In this document: piece by piece, positions 1 through 11,853 of the stretch
How positions within the stretch are numbered: the stretch's first letter is position 1
Layout of the letters: every line of letters begins with the position of its first letter
Assembly: GCA_030248295.1 (NCBI GenBank)
Contig: JASANH010000085.1
Span: forward strand, 1 to 64,000
Reading direction: 5' to 3'
DNA from: Mesodorylaimus sp. YZB2_4
Taxonomy: Eukaryota > Nematoda > Enoplea > Dorylaimida > Dorylaimidae
Length of the DNA: 64,000 nucleotides
The notes under the pieces: model-generated
What the model saw: only the letters and a program-made list of their open reading frames with translations
What the model was told of the DNA's origin: nothing
Databases searched by the model: none
Program-made: the position numbers and the translations under genes

Positions 1-137
1 GGGTACTGTTCCCAACTATGGGCAAGGTCGGCTGGGTTGGGGGGAGGGGTTTGAGAAGGGAAGGGTTCAGTGTCCTGACCGGCCAAACAGGCTTTTTTTT
101 CCTCCCCTCCTTGCCCATACTTGGCTGTAACTCACTT

Positions 138-972
138 TCATTCAGGAGCTTTGTCTCGTGACCTCAAAAAAATTGACTGAGCGACTTCTCCTTTTCTCGC
201 CGAATAGCCAGCACAATACCGTTCGTCCTGCTCAATATTACCTCTTGCCACAACTGATCGAAGTTTCTTGACAAAGGTGTCTACACAAGCTTCGAAATCA
301 GAGCTACTTCGCCTTGCTGGCTTGAACCTGAAAAGAAGGAAGAGCATTGGTTACGCTCAATTGTCATAAACAAGGGCAGCACGCGTTTGTCACCGCATAG
401 GTTAGCCCCAAGGACAAGCTAGCCGCTCGACCAATGCAAGAGAGAACATGTATTTCAGACCTGATTGAAAACAACACAAGGCAAGATTGAGAAAAAGAAA
501 CTACTGCCAACTGGAAACACGGTGTACCACAGGTGAAAAAATCACGATTTTTTTCAATTTTAATTTATTTAGTCTGAAACTCACCAATAGAATTTAGAAA
601 ATTTTTCAAAATATACCAAAGTTTCTCGCTTGATTTTTTTAGGATCCCTCACCCGTAGGGTACACCGTGAGATAAACGAAAATTGGCTTACTTGGCATAT
701 TGAATGGCTGATTTGGACCAGCCGCCGGGATACTGTATCCGCATCATAGATCGCAGGAAACGAAAAAATTCCGGTTTTCTAGATTTCCTTTCCTCTCCTC
801 GCAGCCGACGAGTATGGTAGTCACTATCTTGCAAATTGAATAAAATCTTTCCAAAATCCGTGGTTCCGAAATCGGCGGTGCTCACCAAATTCAAATTTTC
901 AACCAAAATTTGTGGCACGCTTCCAACTGAAAATAAAACAGCGGATAAGGCAGGCAAAAGGAAGATTTTCAT
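138..972 (-). CDS. Small secreted protein, two exons, family not recognised
   Basis: Exon 1 (972 to about 690) begins with a clear signal peptide (MKIFLLPALSAVLFSVGS, then VPQI). It ends at GCCAA|GTAAGCC. A TTTTCAG acceptor near 330 joins in frame to exon 2 (to 138), giving a product of about 160 residues. The mature part is rich in Arg and Lys, with several dibasic pairs (TRR, ERK, SRK, ARR), and has two cysteines near its end (EACVDTF and RYCAGY). This could be a secreted ligand or precursor processed at basic sites, but I do not recognise the family. Read without splicing, exon 1 stops at TAA inside the donor. The gene starts 275 bp from NUP93 on the opposite strand. The signal peptide and clean splice support a real gene. 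Confidence 0.5.
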
Positions 973-1247
973 GACTTGGGCCTAAACAAACAAGTATAGA
1001 AAGATAAAAAACCAAAGACGCCACTTTGCAACACGCACTTAAGTACTGCCAATGAGCGCTGAAGAATCATTCCGATTTGGATTTTGGTGCGCGAATTTTG
1101 AATTCCCGCGCAAAGTACATCTTACTCATCACTATGTCTGCTAGAAGCGCTAATATTTCTATTTTCATTTTTAGGCGATGAGCGTCTTTTGCACGTTTGA
1201 CTCCGTGATTCTGAGCTGGTTGGAGCTTGTGTTGGGACTTCTCAAAT
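973..1247. promoter_or_regulatory. Divergent intergenic region, probable shared promoter
   Basis: These 275 bases separate the start of the secreted-protein gene (-) from the NUP93 start (+). No longer protein can be supported here. A bidirectional promoter is inferred from layout only; I see no clear TATA box. Confidence 0.35.
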
Positions 1248-4200
1248 ATGGAATCGGGAAATATGTTTTCTGATCTTTTACAACGAGCCGAGAAATTATC
1301 GAGCACTATTGTAGAAGGCCGTACAACTGGCGATGCAGGTTTGGCGTTTCCAAAAATTCAAAGAAACTTGGACGAAGTATGTACATTCCTTGAATATCGT
1401 AGGTACCTATCGAATATGTTCTCCGGGGTTGTATATCTACTAGTGAATACAAGACATCTGAAACTGATTTACCAGCAGCCACCCTGGTGTATTTTCAGGG
1501 TGGGTCCGTGTTCAATGGCATACATAGGCCTACCTCGGCCCTAGCTACGGCGGGAGTTCAAAAAGTTCATAGCCTGACCACATTTTGATTAAAACTGTAC
1601 AATGCCATGCAAATTCTTTTTCGACATAACCTCCCCTAAGACCAATTCACTTGTTCGGGAGGTAGGTACAGTCAAATCTCCCCATTCGACCCACATCGCC
1701 TTCGCCCAAATCATGAGTGCTATAACTATGTGTGTACGCTATGAGCATGATCTGCACCAAGAAAAACGCCGTAAGCTTAGACACTTGCAATCACTTCTCT
1801 TGAGTCAGGCCTGTTTGAAGCGTCTGAACTCTGAATTTTAGCATCTCCTTACCTATTAGGCGAGGAGCCGGAATTATACCTCTCTTGAGGACTGAGGAGG
1901 GACAGGAATGCCAGGGCCGACCGATAAGGCAATTATCGGTATCGGCCGATAACCGATAACGCAATTATCGGCCGATAATACCGATAATTTTTGAAAACTT
2001 GAAGAATTCAAGTTTTATGGCGGGAAATTTGAACTTTGGTCAGATCTCCATCCTTAAAACATGCAATTTTTTAATTTCGCATTCTAGGCTTCCTGTGAAG
2101 ACCAATTTGAATCAATCTGGTAGCCCAAAATCTCTGGACCGAAGACTATGTCAGTTGCAATATCTCAACTAAAAACTCCTCTTCGCAGATGTCATACACT
2201 TGAGGCAACGCATGACACCTCTAGGACCAGCCCTGTGACACTGTCATGAAGTGGCCATAAATATTAAAACCCAGCTGGCAGGACAGGGTCTGGATGCTTG
2301 AGTAATAGGAAGTTACTCATGAAACAGCAGAGTTCCCTTTATTTAAATTGTCGTATAAACTGGATTTTGTTGCTTCTATCTTACATGCGGAGGTACATTA
2401 TGTGCACATGCGCACCCTGGAAACTTAAATGAGACCCAGAATCGTCTAAAACTCATTTTGTTAGACTCTAGGTAGGGATAATGAGTGAAATATGCAAAGC
2501 AGATCCTTCCACAACTTTTTGAGGGCTCTAGTGTTCGACTGGGGCCTTGACCCTGATCCCCATCCCAAAAAACATGCATCGGGGATTCACCATCAAACAC
2601 TTTTCCACGTCCAGATAAACGAAAATACCCACGAAACATAGTATCAGCATTATGTGGAATGTTGTGAGATGACTGAGATGTTCATTCTTATAAAAAATAG
2701 TTCCGATGCAGGGCAAACTTCATGAAGTTTTTAGAACATGTCAAGAAAAGAAGTGAACAGATAAACGGACTTACGTAAACAGCCAGAAAGCTTTTTTCTA
2801 TCCCAGCCCCGTCAGGGTTATCTCGAACCCCAGAAGACCCTGAAGGCCACCACCATCCCTGTCCCTAACTCCAAATGGGGAAAGACTAACATGATCCCCA
2901 AAATCTCACCCAAGGGTGAATGCTACGACTACAGCGATAATTTTTAGTCATAGCCCCTTTTTTGAGTCAGACTAACCTGTAACTAATTGTGCCGCGGGGG
3001 CCTGAGAAGGACTCTTGTTTCTGAGTGTACAGTACAATAACAATACGACACGAGGCAAAGAGGTCGCCTTCATTGAGAAGCATGCAAGGAACAAGACAGG
3101 GCTAGCCCTACCTCCTTCCCATAACCTTGGCCTATGCAACACACAGACAACCAACTGCTTTTAGTGTAAACTGCTTTGGTGCCATTGCGGGCATCCCAGT
3201 AAGAAAAGTCATGATCATGGTGATCGTGACTTGTCGTGATTTAGCTCCGGACTGTTCTTGGGCACTGACCTCTCTGATCGAGAATCCGTAGCTCCCTGCT
3301 CCTCGTCATAATCACTATCAACAGGCCGTATGTGCGCCCTAAACTCTTATTGATAAAGAAATCTACATTATCGGCAGCACAAATTATCGGTATCGGCCGA
3401 TATTATCGGTCAACCGATATATCGGTCGGACCTGGGAATATGAAACTCATAATAAATAGAATAGGCTTAAATAAACTTGCTCCAATATCTTTAGGTCTTT
3501 GAACAAGGTGAAAAGTTATGGAAGAAAACCGTGGCGGCGGACTCTGCGACTCCAATGGAAACTGGACGCGCTGTTGAACAGTGAGTCTAGAATTTTTATT
3601 TATTTCTTGTGGCTTTTTAGCTTTTAGTTCTGACGAGCCAGCTCGGCAGTCATAACGGTGCATAATGTATCTATACGGGATACACATATGGTGGTTATTC
3701 ACGCTGGCAGCTATCTCTGAATTGATGCTTTATTGTGGCTTATATCTGATCGTGGGACGAGCAGTCCTCGATTTGGAACGCAACATAAAAAAAGCACTGG
3801 GGACTCATGCAACTTTTTTAGCATTCCTTCAACGACGGACAAAGCAGTCGCATTACCCAGCATCGAACGAACGGTAGACGCGATCACAAAGCGGCCCTTG
3901 GATCTGTCAACCGATGCGAAGGAGGGGGCCAGAACAGCCGAGACCAATTTGGAAGCATATCTCAGACACGAACGCGAGAACATTCTGATGTCTTTGGTTG
4001 AAGAAACCATACAAAAGGTGGGATTTCTTACTTTATTGCAAATTAACTTGAGATATTTACTGAAGAGGCCTCATAGTCATAACTTGACTAAATACTCTTT
4101 ATTCGACGCAAAACACGTGTGAATACGAAGTGGACATCAGTGGGCGTTTGCGTTCAGTCGGGATTGCCCCTCCCGAACCCGTCCCAACAAAAAATATTCG

Positions 4201-7200
4201 AGATTGAATGTTGGGGAGAAGGAAAAGGGGAGAGAGAGGGAAGGGGAAGTAGGAGAACATGAAGAGAGGAAGGAGGATTTCTTCGCTGATTGGTGACTGA
4301 TTCTCCTCTTTTTTGCTTGCCTGAGTTTGAATGCAATGATGAATACTGCACTAAAAATTCCATGAGATAGAGTTTTTGGCTCTATAATTTGCTGGTCACT
4401 CAGGGTGGTTTTTAGATCATCTACAACGAATGAAAAGTGAAAAGAAGCGCTGTTTCAAAATCTCAATCCTGAAAAAAATGACCCTGAACGAACGCTAGTG
4501 GGCGTGGCTGTGCTAATCGAGGCCTAACCAACTCTTTTTTCAGACCACTGAAGAAATAGAGCGTCGTCAACGAGCAGCCGTTATGACCAGCTGGGAACAA
4601 CGAAAGAAAAAGCTATTGGCCGATGCCTCCATATCGAGCATAGGCGATTTGACGGCGAAAGATTCAGTAAGTTTTTATCTTCTTGGAGCAGTATCAGTCG
4701 ACAGCGTACCAGCTTACCTTGTAGGCTTACATGGGCGACGAAGGCGGGGGTCATACTCGCACGAGAATGTCCGACGTGGAAGCGGCATTCGCTCGTCAGG
4801 TTAGGCATTCCTTCGACTTGTGGGTCATACAATCGTTTCTGTAATATTTTGTTACAGGTAGCTGAGTATACGGACAAGTTGCTACCAGGAGGTGCAAGGA
4901 CGAATTTAGTTGAAGCCTTTCTCGCCACTTCCCGCCAGTTGCAGGAAAACGTACGTTTGATGGGACATTTGTAAATTCGTTGTAACTTTTAGCTGTTTTT
5001 TAGGGTTATTCTTCTATTTGGGAGCAAGTAAAGTGTATGCTTGAAGCTCCACTCCAGGCTGGGCGTCCTTTATTGGAACAACGTAATTCACAACGGTTCA
5101 AGGTGGCCATTGCTGATAGCGCGTTGAGATATTTGGAACGGCAGTAAGTGTCTGCCTGTGTTGACCTAGGGTCCTTGCATAAGGCTGGGACGCATCGCCC
5201 ATGTGCACTGGTACTTGACCAAATGATCAAGCTAACAACTCCGATGGAATCTGTTCCAGGTTCATCAAGCACATGGAATCGATTGTTTATGGACATATCG
5301 AAAAGGCTCGTCTGGGCGGAATCCCAGGCGTCTACCGTCTGGTGCATGCGTACTTGAACGTCAAAATGCCGGTGCCGTACACGGGATACGAGGTACAGTC
5401 GAAAGTGCTGATGGTTTTTGTCAGTTCTCGATAGCAATTTCACAATTTCAGGACGCTCTGATTGAAAATCATCCAGCTTGGGCAGTGATCTATTTTTGTT
5501 TACGTAGCGGCGACCTTGGCGCAGCGATGATGGCTTGCGAGGCGGCGGGGCATCAGTTCTCAGAATTTGTTGCAGTGTTTCGAGAAATGAAGTCAAACGA
5601 TCATGAACAGTAAGTTAGGGACACGGATTTTGGGATCTGATTATTGTACTTTGCTTATTGATGTAGGATATCGTCAGAACTGAAAACGAAACTGAGTTCA
5701 ATATACAGAAAACGTGTTCGGTCGATTCAGGATCCATATAAGAGGTAAGTATGCTTTTTGGTTGTTGAATTTAGTTCGAAGAATTTCGCCGTTTTAGAGC
5801 AGTATTCATCGTTGTTGCGTCTTGCGATACGACGGTCGAGGATCCTGAAATTGTCGATACACTGCAAAACTGGTTGTGGTATCGATTACGCCAAGTTCGA
5901 TTGCGCGAAATTTCTGTTTTGGATTCTTCGACCACTCCATCTGGGACGGCGGGTCGTTCAGCTACGGCTCCAACGGACCATGCTAGCTTGAGTTTCTTAC
6001 AGAAACAGATCTATGAGGATTACGGTAGGTGTAAAGCAGATTTATAGATTCACGGGTTCATGGAGGTATTTCAGGTGAACGTCACTTTAGCGCTGGCGAT
6101 GTGCCGTATTTGTTTTGGGACGCTCTGTGGTTGACAGGACAATTCGAAGCAGCCATCGACTACATTTGCCGACAGGCAGATGTGCTCAGATGTCATGGCG
6201 TTCACGTGGCATTGGCGACGCATCAGCTCGGAGTCTTGTTAATTCCTGAAGACATGCAAGCCAAGCTGTGTAAGTTGAATGCGAATAAATGGGATTAGGA
6301 CGTTCCTGGGCGAGGTGACTGAGGACAGGGTAGACACTGAGGCTGTTAACGCGAATGCGCACTCTGGAGATTAGAGGCACTAACACTAAAACCATCAGAA
6401 ATGTGCTAAGCGAATTTCATAGATCGATGGTTAGCTTTGTAAAGTTTATCTCCTCAAGTGACATCTTTGTAGGCTCGCAACAACGGAACGATCCGCCGAT
6501 GATTAGACGCTTGAATTTGGTACGTCTGATTCTATTGTATACGTCGAAATTTCAAGATAGCGATCCTCGAGATGCTGTCAATTACTTGCATTTCCTGAGG
6601 TAAGTACATGGGCAAAATGACTGTGCTAAACATTCAATGAGAAGATCAGTCGTGGTTTTTCAGGTCCTTCAAATCACCGAAAGGGGAAGATATGTTTTGT
6701 GTTGCTCTGAGCGATTTGGTGATGGAAACGGGAGAAGTAAATACAGTTTTGTTCAAAAGTGTAATTTCTAGCTGCTTTTTATTTTAGTTTGAAATGATGC
6801 TCGGAAGCATTAATCCTGATGGAACTCGCAAGGTAGGCTTCCCCCGCTGGCTGACACCTTTTCTGACAGCAAAACTAAGAGAGTTTGCTGTCTTAGCCTG
6901 GAATCGCTGACAAGTTTAGTTTTGATGCCGAACGATTGGTAGAGCACGTGGCACGACGATGCGAGGAAAAGGGGCTAAACGAGAAGGCTGTCATATTGTA
7001 TGATTTAGCAATGGTAGGCTCTCTTTATTTCGTGGTCGCGCTCACACTCAGATGGCTTTGATTTTTTAGAATCACACGAAAGCGTTGGAACTATTGAACG
7101 AAATGTTGACGCAGGTTTGCTGCGAGATGCCAGGGGCAGGCGGTGATCGGGATCGGGCTGCTCAGATAGCTTTGGAGATAGCAAGGAGGTATGCTGTGCT

Positions 7201-8282
7201 TGCATGAATGGAGGGTCATGGGATTATGCGATTGCGTTGCAGATATCGAGATGTCAGGTGCAATGCGAACAGGGACATATCGACCACGTTTTATTTATTG
7301 ATGGATTTGGTCACCTTTTTCGATTTGTATCACGAGAAGAGATATCGAGAGGCTCTGGAGGTGTGTTGACGATCGCAGAGGCTCCAGTTTATGAGCTAGC
7401 CTACCTTCGTCTTTATAGGTTATCCAGAACCTGGATTTGGTACCTCTGGCTATGGACGAAGTTAACAAATACGTGAAAACGTTTTATGGACTGTCCGATC
7501 AGGTAAGCTGGTTTGGAGCTGAGACGAAGGATTGGTTAGATTTAGAAGAAAGGGGACTTAAGAGGGGCCTGAAGAAGTACTTCAGGTAAGTCTTCGTGTG
7601 GCGGAGCTGCGGATGAAGAGTTACGGTGATGGTATGTGACATCGCGCTCTGACTGACACTCTTAAAGGCACTAAAACTTACCAAGTTACCTGGCGGCCCC
7701 ATGAGTACAGCAAACGGGCACTTGTGTCATCAACTTTTGTATTTGCTCAAGTCTAACGGGGTCAAAACTGTTCCCCCCCCCCCACCAAAAAGTTGTCTTC
7801 ATCTATCTACTTGCTGTTCCAAGCTATCGAACTGTTAGTGGACGGTAGCGTGCTCAACTCGTCGTCAGTTTTTTAACTGAAGGAGAAGGAGAAATCTCGT
7901 GGCTGGGTTCGAGCCGGAGACCTCCCGATGGGCAATAGACTCACTGCTAACCGCCGTAATCCCAGTATAGATGGTTGACGCGTTGCTGTTTTCAGGTGAA
8001 GCGTTTACTGCCGCAGATTCTGTTGGCTCTTATGAGTATGCTATTGACCGAATATCGTCGCATCAAAGGCTTTATGACCTATCCGACGGCGCCGACTGGA
8101 AATGCAGAGGTGAGGCTACACTTTTGCTTCCGTCTTCGAACTCTGATGGTGTCTGTTTCTAGGCGGCGGAGGCGTTCAAGCAAAGTGGTCGTGCATTGGT
8201 GACGTATATTGGGATGATACCGTATTGTATGCCTGGAGATACCACTGCCAGATTGGTGCAGATGGAAGTGTTGATGCATTAG
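1248..8282 (+). CDS. NUP93: Nuclear pore complex protein Nup93 (Nic96 family)
   Basis: Scaffold nucleoporin of the inner-ring (Nup93) complex. The spliced frames follow the family from end to end. The N-terminus has [14 protein letters not shown] and [11 protein letters not shown] (like LLQQAEQL and VERNLQEI). Later exons carry [136 protein letters not shown] and [18 protein letters not shown]. The end is [12 protein letters not shown], then [11 protein letters not shown] and TAG, matching the usual C-terminus, so the protein looks full length (about 800 residues). The start is the ATG at 1248; an in-frame upstream ATG at 1227 is less like the family. About 20 exons; intron 1 (from 1377) holds two transposon-like insertions. 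The next gene follows 212 bases after the stop. Confidence 0.93.
1922..3431. mobile_element. Non-autonomous inverted-repeat element rich in TATCGG motifs, in NUP93 intron 1
   Basis: The left end reads CAGGGCCGACCGATAAGG and is followed by repeated TATCGG/CCGATA words. The right end, read on the minus strand, is CAGGTCCGACCGATATATCG. These are imperfect terminal inverted repeats starting with CAGG, as in hAT elements. No transposase frame is visible inside. Flanks share only a short GGAAT word, so no clean target duplication remains. The class is inferred from the ends alone. Confidence 0.6.
2529..2920. mobile_element. Nested older copy of the CCCCGTCCCCG hAT-like MITE
   Basis: Begins TAGTGTTCGACTGGGG and ends AAGGGTGAATGCTA, whose reverse complement is similar. 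The inside (GATCCCCATCCC, AACATAGTATCAGCATT, TTCTTATAAAAAATA) matches the better preserved element at 41145-41785 with many changes. It lies within the TATCGG element. Confidence 0.5.
4200..4300. repeat. Purine-rich (GGGA/GAGA) tract in a NUP93 intron
   Basis: A run of GA-rich sequence (AAAAGGGGAGAGAGAGGG, AAGAGAGGAAGGAGGA) without coding sense. Simple low-complexity intron sequence. Confidence 0.6.
7880..7975 (-). repeat. tRNA-like SINE fragment next to a poly-C run, NUP93 intron
   Basis: On the minus strand, GGTTAGCAGTGAG followed by GGCTCGAACCCAGCC resembles a degenerate A box plus a pol III B box. A C-run (about 7770-7782) lies just upstream. The body does not fold as a good tRNA, so I call a SINE-like relic. 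Confidence 0.35.
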
Positions 8283-8358
8283 GAGGAGGTCTGAAATTCG
8301 TAAACTCAAATCGTTTCAGTGACGCTTTTTGCTTTGTGAGTGGTTCGTGTACAAGTGG

Positions 8359-8467
8359 AATAAACAATGTTTGGGAAATGAGATGGTAACCGATGAATGG
8401 GCACAGTACCCCAGTGCTTCGCTTTGGACTGCTTGGGGCAGCTGTGGGGATAAGCTTGTGATTTCAG
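8359..8467 (+). promoter_or_regulatory. Operon-like junction: poly(A) signal then splice acceptor between NUP93 and SLC25A32
   Basis: An AATAAA at 8359 follows the NUP93 stop by 77 bases. About 100 bases later TTGTGATTTCAG ends at 8467, 28 bases before the SLC25A32 ATG at 8495. A poly(A) signal about 100 bases before a downstream trans-splice acceptor is the known layout of nematode operons. That this acceptor receives a spliced leader is inference. Confidence 0.5.
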
Positions 8468-8494
8468 GCCCCTGTGGAGCATGCTAGCTGGAAG

Positions 8495-11446
8495 ATGGGT
8501 GTGGAATGGGAACATTTTGTGGCGGGAACTACTGGCGGGTTTATCAGTACGCTGATGCTACACCCGCTGGATTTGCTGAAGATAAGGTTCGCTGGTGAGT
8601 GGTCATGTGGAGCACGAGGGGGAGTCAGTGACAGATTGGTTTCAGTGAATGAAGGAAATCGGGCGATGCGACCTCAGTACGACAGCTACTGGCAGGCCGC
8701 GAGGATGATTGTGGGAATGAGTGGACGTGTGGGCAGTCTGTATCAAGGTGTGGCACCCAATCTGGTGGGTGCCATGACAGCGTGGGGCACCTACTTCCTT
8801 GTGTAAGTGATTATCTGCTGCATCAGCTGTGGGGCTTTCATGTTTCTGTTTCACCTTGTCACCAAATGCTTATGCACACTTGAGGGGAAGGAACGGGACA
8901 TATTATGTGTCCACTGAATGATTTGCCAGTCCGCGATTCGAACCCTCGCCCGTAACTGCGCACCTGGCGTGGAAGGCAGATGTCTAACCCACTGGGCCAA
9001 GTGGGTTATGCTTCTGCTTGTGGCGACGTCATACAATTTTAATGGTGGTGTCCTTTTCAGGTACAATTCACTCAAGGATCTTATGTCGCAGAAGCTTCGT
9101 GCGGGAGAATTATCAGCCAGGCATAGCTTAATTGCAGGATTCGGCGCTGGTATGACAAATTTGATATTGATAACCAATATCTGCAGTATATTAGGTTTCG
9201 TTTCAGGCAGCTTCACTTTGCTGATCACGAATCCAATATGGGTGGCCAAAACTCGAATGTGTCTGCAATACGAACACAAACAGAGGCAATATAGTGGCTT
9301 GGCCAATTGTCTGTGGACAATTCTACGAAAGGAAGGACTGAGAGGATGGTACAAGGTGAGTGAGAGGAGTTTCTTACATTAGGAGGCGGATGGCTCAAAC
9401 ACTGCCGACAGGACGAAACATCAAGCGGGCGTGTTACACTGTAGTTCATGGCACGTATTACAACTGTCTGTTGGCATTCGTAGTCATCTACCAGTATAGT
9501 ATCCGTTCAAGTGTGGGGAAGGTCTGGATTCTAAGGAGAAGATATTTGCGTGTGTCCTATTTATGAACTCCGTCACTAGGGAACCGATAGACGGCTGCTG
9601 CAGCTTTGTCCTGTAAGCCATTCCCAGCTCTTGCAAGGCATCGATGGCGAGCCAGACTTCAAGGAGAGTAGAAGTGGACACCCACGATCAGCCTGGGGAG
9701 GATGTGAATGAGTTGTGGCACCGCGCAACTCGGCTCTTCAATCAGTCTGTATCCCGCATCTGCTCTTCAGTGGGGTCGTCTATACTTTAGTCGCGATTGC
9801 ACTTCCTGTTCGCGTTTTATTACATTACCAAGCTCTACTGGCTCGCACTTGACCATGGTGTGGCACGTATCCAGCACCAAATCCGGCCGATCAATCCAGG
9901 GGTCGGATAGGATTGGGAGCTAATCGACCCCTAAGATCGGCGGATCGGAAATTCAACTTTTGTGCACATTATCTGCCAGGAGTCATTTGCGGGGTATGGC
10001 TGAATGGCTGAATGGTATGGGTATTGCTGGAGAAGATACCGCGGGGGGCGGATTGTCTCAAAAACTCTCCAGGCAGGCCTCCTAGTCGCAGGAGGCAGAT
10101 ACATCAATTCGACGGGTTTCTGCCTCGTCTGGTGGAGTGTATCGAGCGGCCAACGAAGCCAGCTGATGCTGTGTGCGGCGGCCAGTCATAGCCGCCAGGT
10201 GCGCTACCGGCATACAATAACAAGCGGGTCCCACTTATCTAGCGTGGAAGGCAAACTTACAATTAAAACCCACTGTGCCACAAAGAAGAAGGGTGACCGC
10301 CTGCAATGTAAACCACTCTCATTTCAGGGTTTCGCAGTCGGTCTGTTCGGGACTTCGCATGGCGCCTTGCAGTTTATGGCATACGACGAAATGAAGAAGC
10401 GATGGGGTACTGACCGCCAGTCGCAGTCGTCGATAACTGTCAAAGTAAGTGGGAAATGATGAGAAGACTTGGGACTCGTTGGCATGCACCAACCAGACGA
10501 AAAGTGCTAAAGGACTTTTTTCGCTGGTAGCTCGACCCACCCTGTCTTTGACGTGATCCTTCAAATTCTGTTGCACTAATAAGAAACGTAATGTCATTCC
10601 CTCCAAGGCTTCAGGTTGTTGAGATATGGCTGTTCGGGGAAGGGGGGCGTGGCCATGGAGACAGTGCATACATTGTGGTTTTGAGGGTGACATCGGACTA
10701 CACCCATCCGTGTGTGAGTGACACCAACGCTTTGCGATAAACACTATCTGAAGCGCTCTTCCTGTTACCGGTAGACCAGCCATAGTAGCTGTTGCAGTGG
10801 TGGCTGGTACACATGAGCTAGACCAGCTGGTCTGGTATGGGGTGGTCCAAAAGTTTTACCTGTCATAACATACTTTTTTTAAATAATAATGGTCGCTACT
10901 GCACAAAGCACCCCTTGCGCTGTGCCTCATAGGTGGACTGATAAGTCTTCTAGTGCAGTACGTAAAGCATAGCATAGCATGATAGCATATCAGGTCGCTC
11001 TGTCATTCTTTCCTGTACGCTGTCGCTCTTGGCTCTTGCCTGCGATTAGGCTATGTATGTGCACAGCAGGGTCACAGCTCTACGTTTCTCTTGTTTGCAG
11101 GGTGCTATGGAACACTTGGCATTCGCCGCGTCGTCCAAGATGTTTGCCGCTGCGTCTACGTACCCTTACCAAGTGATCAGAGCTCGCTTGCAGGAGCAGC
11201 ACACGGTCTACAATGGATTCTTGGACGTGGTTCTCAGGACGTGGAGGTAGTCTTTTTTATGTGAGGTGTCTGCCCGAACTACAGAATGTTGGTTGCAGGG
11301 GCGAAGGCATTGGTGGATTCTACAAAGGTCTCGGCATCAGTCTAGTCCGTGTATTGCCCGCCACGTGCATTACATTTGTTGTATACGAGGAGATCGTGGC
11401 CTACTTGAGAGCCCGAAAGCAAAGACAGAAACTGGTCATAAGATAG
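8495..11446 (+). CDS. SLC25A32: Mitochondrial folate/FAD-type carrier (SLC25A32 family)
   Basis: Inner mitochondrial membrane carrier with the usual three two-helix repeats. The three signature motifs are [20 protein letters not shown] and [14 protein letters not shown]. The tryptophan in the second and the tyrosine-glutamine in the third are typical of the folate/FAD subfamily. Other matches are [51 protein letters not shown] and [14 protein letters not shown] at the end. Seven exons join in phase; the start follows a TTTCAG acceptor that may be a trans-splice site. Expected length is about 300 residues, as in the family. Introns at 8594-9060 and 9355-10325 hold repeats. Whether it carries folate, FAD or both cannot be read from sequence. 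Confidence 0.9.
8922..9010 (-). repeat. tRNA-derived SINE copy in an SLC25A32 intron
   Basis: Minus strand: GGCCCAGTGGGTTAGACATC (A-box like), then CTTCCACGCC, then GAGGGTTCGAATCGCGG (B box). The core AGACATCTGCCTTCCACGCC is close to AGACGTCTGCCTCTGACGCC in the copy at 34425. Flanking bases do not complete a tRNA acceptor stem. Confidence 0.55.
9990..10215 (+). repeat. Dispersed repeat family B, copy 1
   Basis: About 170 bases align by eye with 33020-33232: shared words GGAGAAGATAC, CAGGCCTCCTAGTCG, GAGGC, GACATCAA, CGGGTTTC, CCTCGTCTG, and CGGCCAACGAAG. No coding sense. It lies in an SLC25A32 intron; the other copy is in a D-amino-acid oxidase intron. Confidence 0.6.
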
Positions 11447-11572
11447 GATTTTAGAATGTCTTAGATGTTACTGAAGGATTTGTTGGATTTAGCTGATAGG
11501 TGGCCATAGTGCTCAGTGTAAAAAACCACCCGTCTTTTATCGTGTTAGACGCTCATGTGGTTTTCTGTGCTC

Positions 11573-11622
11573 GGGATTCCGAACAAACGCTAGTGGTAGC
11601 GTTTGCTCGGAATCGAGATCCC
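11573..11622. repeat. Perfect-tip inverted repeat (hairpin) between SLC25A32 and FAM172A
   Basis: GGGATTCCGAACAAACGCTA, a GTGG loop, then TAGCGTTTGCTCGGAATC and GAGATCCC. The inner arm pairs with one mismatch; the outer arm has a small bulge. It follows the SLC25A32 stop by about 125 bases and could act in 3' end formation or be a MITE tip. Confidence 0.55.
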
Positions 11623-11853
11623 AACCAGGATTGTCACGAATATTTACCCGTCGCTATGCTCTCCCGTTTTTTTAAATTTTAAATTGCCGCCATTCAAACC
11701 TACCTGTTACCATGTGCGAGGGTTGCGACCGCAACGAAAGTGGTAATTTAATGTATTTTCGACAACTTTTCGAAACTTTTCATGTTCGAGTCGACGCGCT
11801 TGCATTACGCATTTTTATTGTTTTTTGGGTTTTCTAAACCAGACGGGGCAGTA

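Noticed and set aside
1067..1306. 79-codon minus-strand open frame over the NUP93 start
   Set aside because: Overlaps the NUP93 first exon, with no splice or family support.
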